Shown in pieces: positions 8,022-15,874 of a DNA stretch of 64,000 nucleotides. Origin of the DNA: JBKBKC01 sp046294265 (GTDB lineage Bacteria > Pseudomonadota > Alphaproteobacteria > Rhodobacterales > Rhodobacteraceae). A model generated the notes under the pieces. That model was not told the origin of the DNA. It saw nothing but the letters and a program-made list of their open reading frames with translations, and made no database searches. How positions within the stretch are numbered: position 1 is the stretch's first letter; every line of letters starts with the position of its first letter. Made by a program: the position numbers and the translations under genes. The DNA is taken from positions 1 through 64,000 of the forward strand of contig JBKBKC010000004.1 in assembly GCA_046294265.1 (NCBI GenBank), given 5' to 3'.

Positions 8022-9299
8022 ATGCTTGGAACACTTCTGCGGACCGTCGGCCTTGTGCTGGCGCTTGGCGCGCCTGCGCAGGCCGCGCTTACTCCGATCG
8101 ACCATCTCATGGCCGACAACTACCCCGCGGCGCGGGCGGCACTGGCGGCCGAGGTCGGCCACCGGCCCGACGCTGCGCTGCATTTCGCCTTTCTGGAGGG
8201 CCTTGTTCTGGTGCGTCAGGGCCAGCATGAAAAGGCTGCAGACTTGTTTCGCCAGATCCTGGATGTCGCGCCGGGGTTCGAACCCGCCCGGCGGGAACTG
8301 ACCGTACTTCTGGCACGCACCGGAAACACCACAAGTGCGCTTTATCACGCGGAATCCCTGCTGGCGACAACCCAGGACCCTGCCTTGAGGGCCGAACTAC
8401 AGGGCTACATCGCCACCCAATCGCGCGGAAAGCCCCGCGGCGTGACCACTCGGTTTGCAATCGTTCCCTCCAGCAATGCCAACGGCGGCGCGACGACGGA
8501 TACGGTCATCATCGCGGGGCTTCCATTCACGCTGGATCCGGAATCACGCGCGACATCCGCCATCGGGGTCACGCTTGGTGCGACTGCCTGGAACCGCTGG
8601 CAATTGTCCGAAAGAACCGACGGTACACTGTCAGGCAGCATCGACATTCTGCGCTACAACCATCCGAGCGTGTCGGATGAAACGACGGCCGCGTTGCGGT
8701 TCGACCTGGGCATCACCCGCAACCGGGGGCGGCTGCAGTTCGGCCCCGTTGCAGACATGACGTGGAAGAACGACAGACCGTACCGCAAGCGGTTGGGCAT
8801 CACGGTTTCTGGCCAGTATCTTTTGCGCCCGGACCTTCAGGTCGGAGGCGGGCTGACCTTGTGGCGTCAACGCCATCCGGATCTCGATTTCCTTGACGGA
8901 TCGCTGGTCAAGGGTGAGCTGACGGCGAGCTACATCGCCCGGCCCGATCTGCGCCTTGCGGTGAGCCTGCCATTCGAGGTGGAAAAGACGAACCGGTCGC
9001 ATCTAGATCACCGCGATCTGGGCCTGGCCGTGAGCCTCGAAAAGTCATGGAGCGGTGGTCTTTCGACTGGTTTCAGCCTCGGCCAGTCCCGCAACCGATA
9101 CAATGGCATTTACCCCGGCTTTGCCGTGCCTCGCAGAGACCGCGTCACGACCGTCGGGCTGACGCTGCGCCACAACGACATCCGGCTTGGGTCCTTCGTG
9201 CCGGAACTCAGCCTCAGACTGACGAGATCCCGCTCAAATATTCCCTTTCACGATTATTCCAGGCGTGACGTCGGTCTGTCCCTCACCCAGCGGTTTTGA
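8022..9299 (+). CDS. Slam-type surface lipoprotein assembly modifier (type XI secretion outer-membrane protein)
   Basis: The 425-residue protein starts with a Sec signal peptide (GLVLALGAPAQA, cleavage near residue 22). A helical TPR-like segment follows (residues about 25-130: NYPAARAALAAEVGH; GQHEKAADLFRQILDVAPGFEPARREL). A C-terminal beta-barrel of about 290 residues then has alternating amphipathic strands and a terminal Phe (SLTQRF). This TPR-plus-barrel layout is that of the Slam/DUF560 family, which delivers lipoproteins to the outer face of the outer membrane. The upstream neighbour is a TbpB-like lipoprotein, the canonical substrate type, so the pair forms a cassette. GGAG lies 8 bases before the ATG. 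An 8-bp dyad (GGGGTCAG 7955-7962 / CTGACCCC 7994-8001) precedes the gene. Confidence 0.8.
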   Translation: MLGTLLRTVGLVLALGAPAQAALTPIDHLMADNYPAARAALAAEVGHRPDAALHFAFLEGLVLVRQGQHEKAADLFRQILDVAPGFEPARRELTVLLARTGNTTSALYHAESLLATTQDPALRAELQGYIATQSRGKPRGVTTRFAIVPSSNANGGATTDTVIIAGLPFTLDPESRATSAIGVTLGATAWNRWQLSERTDGTLSGSIDILRYNHPSVSDETTAALRFDLGITRNRGRLQFGPVADMTWKNDRPYRKRLGITVSGQYLLRPDLQVGGGLTLWRQRHPDLDFLDGSLVKGELTASYIARPDLRLAVSLPFEVEKTNRSHLDHRDLGLAVSLEKSWSGGLSTGFSLGQSRNRYNGIYPGFAVPRRDRVTTVGLTLRHNDIRLGSFVPELSLRLTRSRSNIPFHDYSRRDVGLSLTQRF

Positions 9300-9779
9300 C
9301 GGTGGGCCCGGTTCACCGAGTGTCGAGGAGACCTTTTGCCCAGTCTGCCTTCCGGAAACACTTTTCCATATGCTGCACTGCGTCTGTGCGGCGGCTTTCG
9401 AGTGAGGCACGCGGCAGCTAGTTTCACGCCTGAGTGAGCAGGCTTATGCTTCAGATGAGCAAGCTTATGCACTGATCACTAGAATTGAACCAGCAAGTCT
9501 ATGATAAATATAGTGTAATTATCCGGATTCTTGAAATGAACAGCAAGGTGAGCACGCTTATGGTTTTTTAGCAATTGCTGATGCTGATAAGGCATAAGCG
9601 TGCTCGCTTTTGGCGTTTTGACTGCTCACCCGAGCCAAGCGTTTTCTGTCGCCCTCAGGCTGAAATGGTCGGTGGATCCCGCATGCAACTGATATCATTG
9701 CAGTCGGTGTGGGATGATCTGCGGAATGATGCCCTGACAAGGCGCCGCGGAGTCGCATCGTTGGCCGGTCCGCCCGTCG
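9300..9779. other. Gene-free, AT-richer region with a repeated 15-bp motif
   Basis: No convincing coding frame is seen. The composition drops well below the surrounding GC level around 9470-9600 (GATAAATATAGTGTAATTATC), and the region carries the repeat array listed separately. It lies between the Slam gene and a decayed coding fragment, and looks like a recombination or insertion scar. Confidence 0.5.
9435..9606. repeat. Five copies of a 15-bp motif, consensus TGAGCANGCTTATGC
   Basis: Copies lie at 9435-9449, 9456-9470 (21 bp later), 9490-9504 (degenerate), 9549-9563, and inverted at 9592-9606. The last two form a perfect 13-bp inverted repeat (GAGCACGCTTATG / CATAAGCGTGCTC) around a 29-base loop. 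The clustering resembles a multi-site operator or iteron array, or the arms of a small mobile element. No initiator or transposase gene is present next to it. Confidence 0.75.
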
Positions 9780-9990
9780 TCAGGGGTTGAGGCTGATCGC
9801 CTTTTCCACCTCGTCGCGCAGATACAGAAACCCGAAATCCTCGCCTGCGGGCGAAAAGACGGGCACCTTGGCCCTTGCCAGACGGGTACGCAGGGTATTC
9901 CGGTGCAGGCCCGTTTCCCCAACCAGGATGGTGATCGGATGCTGTCCCGTGGAGTGGTGTAGCTGGCGCTGATCGTCACCGGGATATTCG
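9780..9990 (-). pseudogene. Unrecognised coding fragment, C-terminal part only
   Basis: On the minus strand a frame ending in TGA at 9780-9782 reads RRILIKQARAEYPGDD, QHPITILVGETGLHRNTL and AGEDFGFLYLRDEVEKAI, which looks like genuine protein with a helix-turn-helix-like middle. No plausible start or conserved N-terminus is found upstream, so I treat it as the tail of a deleted gene. The family is unknown to me. Confidence 0.4.
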
Positions 9991-10039
9991 GCGCGGGCCT
10001 GCTTGATCAGGATGCGACGGTGGGCAGGCTGATGACGGG

Positions 10040-10261
10040 ATGCGCGCCAAGAAACTGGATGCGACGCCGTTGCGCATGGGCGACGATGTGGGCGCCGCCG
10101 CCGAGGCGGTGAAATACCACCCTGAGGGCCGCGCTTACGAATTGCCCTTCGTCGTTCTCTGGCGCATCCTTGTTGCGCCTTCCGAGATGTCGGAGCAGGA
10201 GTTGATCGCCATGGAAACGGAGGCGTTCCGCTTCTCGGGCGTGGGCGCGCTCAGCCGCTAG
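10040..10261 (+). pseudogene. Short unrecognised ORF, probably a gene fragment
   Basis: The 73-codon frame reads AAEAVKYHPEGRAYELPF, LVAPSEMSEQELIAMETEAF and so on, which is protein-like. There is no ribosome-binding site, and the preceding 75 bases make better sense in another frame (LALIVTGIFGAGLLDQD). It may be the frameshifted 3' end of a lost gene. I do not recognise a family. Confidence 0.3.
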
Positions 10262-10291
10262 GGTCTGAGCCCCCGCACGGTAGGACCAACG

Positions 10292-10318
10292 CCGCCGCCC
10301 GGCATCATCGGGCGGCGG
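10292..10318 (+). terminator. GC-rich hairpin before the SDR gene
   Basis: CCGCCGCCCG (10292-10301) and CGGGCGGCGG (10309-10318) are perfect arms with a 7-base loop, followed only by TTTGAGT. This is probably the terminator left from the degraded upstream gene. Confidence 0.55.
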
Positions 10319-10344
10319 TTTGAGTGAATAGGGAAGGACATCGA

Positions 10345-11094
10345 ATGACCGTCAAGGACAAGATCGTGCTGGTCACCGGCGCAAGCCAGGGTATCGGCCG
10401 GGCCACGGCGTTGGGCTTTCTGGACGCGGGCGCGCAGGTCGCGCTGATCGCCCGCCGCGCCGACAAGCTGGCCGAGATTGCCGCCCCTTACGGCGACCGG
10501 GCGGTTGCCATCGGCTGCGACGTGACGAACGAGGCGGAAGTGGATGCGATGTATGCCGCCATCACAGCCCGCTTTGGCCGCCTCGATGTGGTATTCAACA
10601 ACGCGGGCGCCGCCCTTCCGTCGACTGAAACCGCCGATGTGAGCCTCGATGACTGGCGTCGCGTCCTCTCTGTCAACCTGGACGGAGCCTTCCTGATCGC
10701 GCGCGGGGCGTTCCGCGTGATGCGCGCACAGTCGCCGAAAGGCGGGCGGATCATCAACAACGGCTCGATCTCGGCCCATGCCCCGCGCATCGGCTCGGCC
10801 GCCTATACCGCGTCGAAACACGGTGTCACCGGCCTTACGAAAACGCTCTCGCTCGACGGCCGCCCGCATGACATCGCCTGCTGCCAGATCGACATCGGCA
10901 ATGCCGCCTCCGACATGACGCAGGCGATGACCAAGGGCGTGCCGCAGGCCGATGGCTCTTTGAAGGTGGAACCCGTGATGGACATCACCTATGTCGCTCG
11001 CGCCGTGGTGCAGATGGCCGACCTGCCGCTGGAGATCAACACCCAGTTCATGACGATCATGGCCACCAAGATGCCCTTCATCGGGCGTGGCTGA
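10345..11094 (+). CDS. Short-chain dehydrogenase/reductase, sugar/polyol type
   Basis: The 249-residue classical SDR shows the NAD(P)-binding TGASQGIG at residues 10-17, NNAG near 90, a catalytic Ser in NGSISAH and Y-x3-K (YTASK). After the active site the usual PG motif is replaced by QIDIGNA. Members with this layout oxidise or reduce sugars and sugar acids. The ATG at 10345 follows GGAAGGA; an upstream in-frame codon lies in the terminator. It is convergent with the two LacI regulators and probably belongs to the sugar-acid pathway encoded further right. The substrate is not predictable. Confidence 0.8.
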   Translation: MTVKDKIVLVTGASQGIGRATALGFLDAGAQVALIARRADKLAEIAAPYGDRAVAIGCDVTNEAEVDAMYAAITARFGRLDVVFNNAGAALPSTETADVSLDDWRRVLSVNLDGAFLIARGAFRVMRAQSPKGGRIINNGSISAHAPRIGSAAYTASKHGVTGLTKTLSLDGRPHDIACCQIDIGNAASDMTQAMTKGVPQADGSLKVEPVMDITYVARAVVQMADLPLEINTQFMTIMATKMPFIGRG

Positions 11095-11145
11095 CACGGT
11101 ATCAGCCCGCCGGGGCGGCCCCTGCGGAAGCCCTGACACTTTGGC

Positions 11146-12147
11146 TCACGTCGTGCCGCGCCGGATCAGCCGGGGTTCGATGCACTTCAACGCGGGCACC
11201 TCGCGGCCAGCCAGCAGGTCGATCACCGTCTCGGCGGCCATGCGCCCGATCAGGTTGGCGGAGACGTCGATGGTGGTCATGGTCGGCACGCTGTTCTGCG
11301 CGATGTCATAATCGCCGAAGCCGCCGATGCTGATCTGTCCGGGCACCGCGATGCCTGCCCTCTGGCATTCGCACAGGGCCCCGAAGGCGGAGAGGTCCGA
11401 CACGCACATCACCGCCTGCGTGTCGGGCCATCGCGCCAGCATCTGGCGCATCGATACGGCACCCTCGGCCAAGGTGACGGGCGGCGGGCCCGCGGCCACC
11501 AGTCTTGCCGCGTCCAGCCCATGCTCGGCCAGCGCCGCGAGAAAGCCGCGGCGGCGGTCAAGGCCGCGGCTGTCGCGGCTGTCGTCGCCGCCGATGAACC
11601 CGATGCGGGTATGGCCGCTTGCGATCAAATGCTCGGCCATCAGGCGGCCTGCGGCGGCGTTGGAAAAGCCGACGACATGGCCCAGTGGTTCGGCCGGCAG
11701 GTCCCAAATCTCGACCACAGGCACCCCGCCATTGCGCAGCATGGCGCGGGTGCGGTCGGTATGCACTCCGCCCGTAACCACGATCGCCTCGGGGCGGCGG
11801 CGCAGCATGCCCGCGATGAGGCGTTCTTCCTCGTCGTCGGCATAGTCGGTGGTGCCCATCAGGATTTGCAGTTGCGTGTGGCGCAGCGCGTCCGACAACC
11901 CGCGCAGCGTATCGGCAAAGTTGGCGTTGTTGATCGAGGGAATGGTGACGGCCACGAACCCCGTGCGCTGCGACCGAAGGCCCGAGGCGGTCTGGTCAAG
12001 CACATAGCCGAGGTCCTCGGCCACCCGCAGGATGCGGCTGCGGGTTTCGGGGCTGACCGCGCCATCGGGGCGCAGGGCGCGCGATACGGTCATGGGAGAG
12101 ACGCCCGCGGCTTGCGCCACCTCAATCATCGTCGGGGGTTTGCGCAT
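11146..12147 (-). CDS. LacI-family transcriptional regulator (distal of two)
   Basis: The protein is 333 residues from the ATG at 12147, which is preceded by a GAAAGGG-type ribosome site. The LacI helix-turn-helix and hinge are at the N-terminus (MIEVAQAAGVSPMTVSRALRPDG, then RVAEDLGYVLDQTASGL). The remainder is a periplasmic-binding-protein-like effector domain (FVAVTIPSINNANFAD; HTRIGFIGG; SIGGFGDYD). It likely represses the neighbouring sugar-acid transport or catabolic genes and is released by a sugar-derived ligand. It lies 10 bases downstream of a second LacI gene in the same orientation, so both are probably co-transcribed. Confidence 0.9.
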   Translation of the reverse strand: MRKPPTMIEVAQAAGVSPMTVSRALRPDGAVSPETRSRILRVAEDLGYVLDQTASGLRSQRTGFVAVTIPSINNANFADTLRGLSDALRHTQLQILMGTTDYADDEEERLIAGMLRRRPEAIVVTGGVHTDRTRAMLRNGGVPVVEIWDLPAEPLGHVVGFSNAAAGRLMAEHLIASGHTRIGFIGGDDSRDSRGLDRRRGFLAALAEHGLDAARLVAAGPPPVTLAEGAVSMRQMLARWPDTQAVMCVSDLSAFGALCECQRAGIAVPGQISIGGFGDYDIAQNSVPTMTTIDVSANLIGRMAAETVIDLLAGREVPALKCIEPRLIRRGTT

Positions 12148-12157
12148 GGCGGCCCTT

Positions 12158-13198
12158 TCACGCGACTTGGGGGCGGGTTGTGGCGCCGGGCACGATGCGC
12201 CCGGGCAGGCAGACCGCACGCTCGGGGCTTACCCCATGGATACGCGCAAGGATGTTGCGCGCGCCGATCACACCCATCCTGTGGCGCGGCGTGCGCAGCG
12301 TCGTCAGCGGGCAGGGCAGCACGCCGTTGATGTTCAGCGCGTTGAACCCCACTACCCCGATATCGCCCGGCACCGACAGCCCCGCCGCCTGCAACGCCAT
12401 CAGGCCGCCAAAGGCCAGGTGGTCCGAGAGGTAGAACACCACATCGGGGCGCGGGTCGGCCGTTGCCAGCAGGGCCTTGGTGCCGTCGAACCCGGCCTGG
12501 AACGACAGGCTGCGCGTGGCCTGCATCGCCGTCACCTCTATTCCGGCCTGCGTGGCAAATGCCGCGCGTATCCCGAACAGCCTTGCATCGGCGCGCAGGT
12601 CATGGCCCGCCGCAACCCCCACGAAGGCCGGGCGCAGATACCCGAGGGCACAGACATGCGCACCGATGCTGCGCCCGGCCTCCAGATGGTCCAGCCCCAC
12701 GCAGATGTCGATGGGATCGTCCGTCCAGTCCCAGAACTCCAGCGTGGGCACCCGCGTTGCGCGCAGCCACTGGCGCACCCGCGCCGAATGATGCACCCCG
12801 GTCAGCACGACCGCCGCCGGGTTCCACCCCATCAGTCGGCGCACCCAGGCCTCTTCGCGGGCCTCGTCATATTCGGTGGTGTCGATCACCGTCTCGAACC
12901 CCGCCGCCGTCAGAACCCCGCGCATGCCCGAGAGGATCTCGGGAAAGACATCGTTCAAGAGGTTTGGCACCGATATCCCGATCAGCGAGGAGTTCGACAC
13001 CACCAGTGACCGGGCATTGCCGTTGGGCACATAGTTCATCTCGGACGCCAGCCGCTCGATCTCGGCCCGCTTCTCGGCGCCCACCCCTTCGATTCCGCGC
13101 AGCGCGCGCGAGGCGGTCATGGCGCTGACACCGGCGGCTTCGGCCACATCGGTGATGCGCACGCGCCGGGTAAGGCCAGGGCGGGACGGAGTGGTCAT
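12158..13198 (-). CDS. LacI-family transcriptional regulator (proximal of two)
   Basis: This 346-residue protein starts at the ATG at 13198. The helix-turn-helix (ITDVAEAAGVSAMTASRALRG) and hinge (ASEMNYVPNGNARSLV) are followed by a type I periplasmic-binding-like domain (LIGISVPNLLNDVFPEIL; RPAFVGVAAG; IGVVGFNALNI). It is divergent from the ABC transporter operon. The gap contains two LacI-type palindromes, so autoregulation and control of the transporter are likely. The two tandem LacI proteins are only moderately alike, suggesting different ligands or targets rather than a recent duplication. Confidence 0.9.
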   Translation of the reverse strand: MTTPSRPGLTRRVRITDVAEAAGVSAMTASRALRGIEGVGAEKRAEIERLASEMNYVPNGNARSLVVSNSSLIGISVPNLLNDVFPEILSGMRGVLTAAGFETVIDTTEYDEAREEAWVRRLMGWNPAAVVLTGVHHSARVRQWLRATRVPTLEFWDWTDDPIDICVGLDHLEAGRSIGAHVCALGYLRPAFVGVAAGHDLRADARLFGIRAAFATQAGIEVTAMQATRSLSFQAGFDGTKALLATADPRPDVVFYLSDHLAFGGLMALQAAGLSVPGDIGVVGFNALNINGVLPCPLTTLRTPRHRMGVIGARNILARIHGVSPERAVCLPGRIVPGATTRPQVA

Positions 13199-13216
13199 GG
13201 ACCTCGCGGATACGTT

Positions 13217-13286
13217 AGCGTTAACGTTATTTCCAAAGTTTCCGCCTGTTCCGATGCGCCTGTCAATGCCAATGTTATCCTTAACA
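13217..13286. promoter_or_regulatory. Two LacI-type operator candidates in the divergent promoter region
   Basis: AGCGTTAACGTT (13217-13228) is a 10/12 palindrome centred on GTTAAC. TGTTATCCTTAACA (13273-13286) has perfect 5-bp arms. They sit between a LacI gene and the transporter ATPase, about 57 bp apart centre to centre. That spacing would allow looping or dual binding by the two regulators. Confidence 0.55.
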
Positions 13287-13322
13287 ACGGTGCAGAATGC
13301 GCCGGGCCCGGGGGGGAGAGCC

Positions 13323-14393
13323 GTGCCGAAGATCGTGCTGGAACAGGTCGAGAAACGCTATGGCGCGGTCACCGTGCTGCCGCCGCTGGACCTGACCATG
13401 GAGGATGGTGAGTTCACGGTGCTGGTGGGGCCGTCCGGCTGCGGCAAGTCCACGACGCTGCGCATGATCGCGGGGCTGGAGTCGCTTTCGGGTGGCGAGA
13501 TCTATTTTGATGGCCGCCCGGTCAGCCGCCTGGAACCAAAGGCGCGCGACATCGCCATGGTGTTTCAGGATTACGCGCTCTACCCTCACATGAACATCGC
13601 GCGCAACATGTCGTTCGGCCTGCGCCTCGCGCGGGTGCCCAAGACCGAGATCGAGGCGCGTGTCACCCGCGTGGCCGGGATGCTGAACATCGGCCATCTC
13701 CTCGATCGCAAGCCCGCCGAACTCTCGGGCGGCCAGCGTCAGCGCGTCGCCATGGGCCGCGCCATGGTGCGCGACGCCTCGACCTTCCTCTTCGACGAGC
13801 CGCTGTCGAACCTTGACGCCAAGCTGCGCGCCAAGATGCGCACCGAACTTGCCGAGATGCGCAACACCATCCGCAAAAGCATGATCTACGTCACCCATGA
13901 CCAGGTCGAGGCGATGACGCTGGGCGACCGGATCGTGGTGATGAAAGAGGGCGTGATCCAGCAGCAGGGCACGCCCGAGACGCTGTTCAAGGCCCCGGTC
14001 AACCAGTTCGTCGCGGGTTTCATCGGCAGCCCCACGATGAACTTCCTGCCCGGCCGCGTGACGGGCGAAGGGGGCGCGCTGCGGATCGAGGGCGAAGGCT
14101 TTGCCCTGCCCCTGCCGCCCCGCTTCGCCCCCCGCATCAAGGCACCCGAGGTGACGCTGGGGATCCGCCCGTCATCCTTTCTCGCCCCCACCGACGGCCC
14201 CGGCATCGACCTGCGCGTGGTCGTCACGGAATACCTGGGCGCGCAATCGGTCGTGGTCGCGCGCTGCGGGGCAGTCGAGGTGCTGGTGGAGCGGTCCTCG
14301 GCCCAGATCCCCCGCGCGGGGGAGACCGCGCGCTTTGGCGTGAATTTGGACGAGATCATGCTCTTCGACCGGACAACAGGGCGAAGCCTGTGA
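13323..14393 (+). CDS. Carbohydrate ABC transporter, ATP-binding subunit (UgpC/MsmK type)
   Basis: The 356-residue ATPase energises import by the two permeases encoded downstream. Walker A GPSGCGKST is near residue 40, the signature LSGGQRQRVA near 138 and Walker B FLFDEPLSNLD just after it. VTHDQVEAMTLGD carries the switch His. The C-terminal TOBE-like region (from about 235, PTMNFLPGRV) is typical of CUT1 sugar importers. The frame is open from 13119, but that part overlaps the LacI gene and operators. The GTG at 13323 follows GGGGGGAGAG and fits the family start (KIVLEQVEKRYG). It is first in the operon with the binding protein and permeases. Confidence 0.9.
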   Translation: MPKIVLEQVEKRYGAVTVLPPLDLTMEDGEFTVLVGPSGCGKSTTLRMIAGLESLSGGEIYFDGRPVSRLEPKARDIAMVFQDYALYPHMNIARNMSFGLRLARVPKTEIEARVTRVAGMLNIGHLLDRKPAELSGGQRQRVAMGRAMVRDASTFLFDEPLSNLDAKLRAKMRTELAEMRNTIRKSMIYVTHDQVEAMTLGDRIVVMKEGVIQQQGTPETLFKAPVNQFVAGFIGSPTMNFLPGRVTGEGGALRIEGEGFALPLPPRFAPRIKAPEVTLGIRPSSFLAPTDGPGIDLRVVVTEYLGAQSVVVARCGAVEVLVERSSAQIPRAGETARFGVNLDEIMLFDRTTGRSL

Positions 14394-14421
14394 CGGAATG
14401 ACTGCAACGGGAGGAAACACG

Positions 14422-15750
14422 ATGACAATGACGGCACGACTGATGGGCTCTGCCCTCGCCCTGTCCCTGGTGGCGGGCGCGGCGGGCGCCGACCCCTATG
14501 CCCCCTACAAGGGCACGCGGCTGGTGGTGAACTTCCCCGCCCATCCGCATTACAACGCGGTGCTGAACGTGCTGGACGAGTTTACCGCCCAGACGGGCAT
14601 CGAGGTGGAAGTTGACCAGCTCGAATACCTGCGGATGCGCGAAAAGCAGACGCTGGAGCTGACGAAGGATCGTGGCGACTATGACCTGATCGCCTATGTG
14701 GTTTTCTCCAAGGCCGACTATGTGTTTGCCGACCAGCTGGAAAACCTCGCTCGGTTCTTCATGAACCCCAAGCTGGCCGATCCCGCCTATGACGCCGAGG
14801 ACCTGATATCGGGCTATGTGCAGAACATCGGCGTGGCGGGCGGGTTCAAGGGGTATCTGCCGGGGCCGACCGGCTCGCTCTTCGGGCTGCCCTTCGGGTC
14901 GGAGACATCGGTGCTTGGCTACCGCAAGGACATCTTCGAGAAGCACGGACTGAAGGTCCCTGAAACCTATGACGAGATGCTTGCGCTGGCCTGCAAGATC
15001 CCCGAACTGGAACCCGGAATGGGCGGCATGGCCAGCCGCGCGGCCTCCGGCCACCAAGCGGCCCATGCGTTCCTTCTACACCTCAACCCCCTGGGCGGCG
15101 CCATCTTCGATGACGCCTGGAACCCGGTGGTGAATGACGCCAGGGGCGTCGCCGCGGCACAGGCGCTCAAGACCATCGTCGATTGCGGCGTCGAAGGCTC
15201 GCAAACCTTCGGCCCCTCCGAGGCGGCGGCATCCTTTGCCCAGGGCAAATCGGCCATGTTCCTCGACAGCATCGCCTTCGCCGCGGGATTTGAGAACCCG
15301 GCCAACTCCACAGTCGTGGGAAAGGTCGGCTGGGCCCTGCACCCGATGGGCGAGAAACGCGCGAGCCAGACCGGCGGCTTCGGCATCGGCATCCCGAAGA
15401 ACGCGCAGAACAAGGAGGCCGCGTTCCTCCTCATGCAATGGCTCACCTCGAAAGAGGCCGATCTGAGAATCGCCCTCGAAGGCGGCAACCCTTCGCGCTT
15501 CTCGACCTATGCCAACGCAGAGGTCAACGCGAAATACCCCTACGCCGCCACCTTCGGCGAGGCACTGAAATACGCCGATCCCGACTGGCGCCCGATCATC
15601 CCCACCTGGGGCAGCATCAACGCCGACCTCGGCACCACGCTGTCGCAGATCCTGACCGAAGGCACCGACATCCAGACCGCGCTGGACGGCGTGGCCGAAC
15701 GCACCCGCGCCACGATGGAAGCGGCCGGCTACTACACCTGGTCGAACTGA
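14422..15750 (+). CDS. ABC transporter periplasmic solute-binding protein (CUT1 family)
   Basis: The 442-residue protein has a Sec signal peptide (LALSLVAGAAGA, cleavage near residue 24) and the extracellular binding-protein fold: GIEVEVDQLEYL, YDLIAYVVF, YGTRKD-like LGYRKDIFEKHGL, FAQGKSAMFLDS, and a C-terminal QILTEGTDIQTALDG helix. It captures the sugar or sugar acid in the periplasm and delivers it to the permeases. The ATG at 14422 has GGGAGGAA upstream. It follows the ATPase by 28 bases. The enzymes encoded downstream suggest a substrate such as an aldonate, ketoaldonate or lactone, but this is inference. Confidence 0.88.
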   Translation: MTMTARLMGSALALSLVAGAAGADPYAPYKGTRLVVNFPAHPHYNAVLNVLDEFTAQTGIEVEVDQLEYLRMREKQTLELTKDRGDYDLIAYVVFSKADYVFADQLENLARFFMNPKLADPAYDAEDLISGYVQNIGVAGGFKGYLPGPTGSLFGLPFGSETSVLGYRKDIFEKHGLKVPETYDEMLALACKIPELEPGMGGMASRAASGHQAAHAFLLHLNPLGGAIFDDAWNPVVNDARGVAAAQALKTIVDCGVEGSQTFGPSEAAASFAQGKSAMFLDSIAFAAGFENPANSTVVGKVGWALHPMGEKRASQTGGFGIGIPKNAQNKEAAFLLMQWLTSKEADLRIALEGGNPSRFSTYANAEVNAKYPYAATFGEALKYADPDWRPIIPTWGSINADLGTTLSQILTEGTDIQTALDGVAERTRATMEAAGYYTWSN

Positions 15751-15793
15751 CCCGGATCGCCACGCAGATGCCGCAGCCTCCGCTTCTTCTGTC

Positions 15794-15834
15794 CGAAAAT
15801 ATCCCACGGGGGTCCGGGGGTGTGAAACCCCCGG
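15794..15834 (+). repeat. Dispersed intergenic repeat with hairpin (copy 1)
   Basis: The element starts CGAAAATATCC and ends in a hairpin with perfect arms CCGGGGGT (15814-15821) and ACCCCCGG (15827-15834). It resembles a short element I remember as common between Rhodobacteraceae genes. It lies between the binding-protein and permease genes, where a hairpin can keep binding-protein mRNA in excess. A degraded copy is at 60335-60376. Confidence 0.65.
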
Positions 15835-15874
15835 CGCTCTCCGCAGGTGCGTCGTGCGGCCACGGGGCACGGCG

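Noticed and set aside
9435..9606. CRISPR array
   Set aside because: The repeat unit is only 15 bp, spacing is irregular, one copy is inverted, and no cas gene is near.
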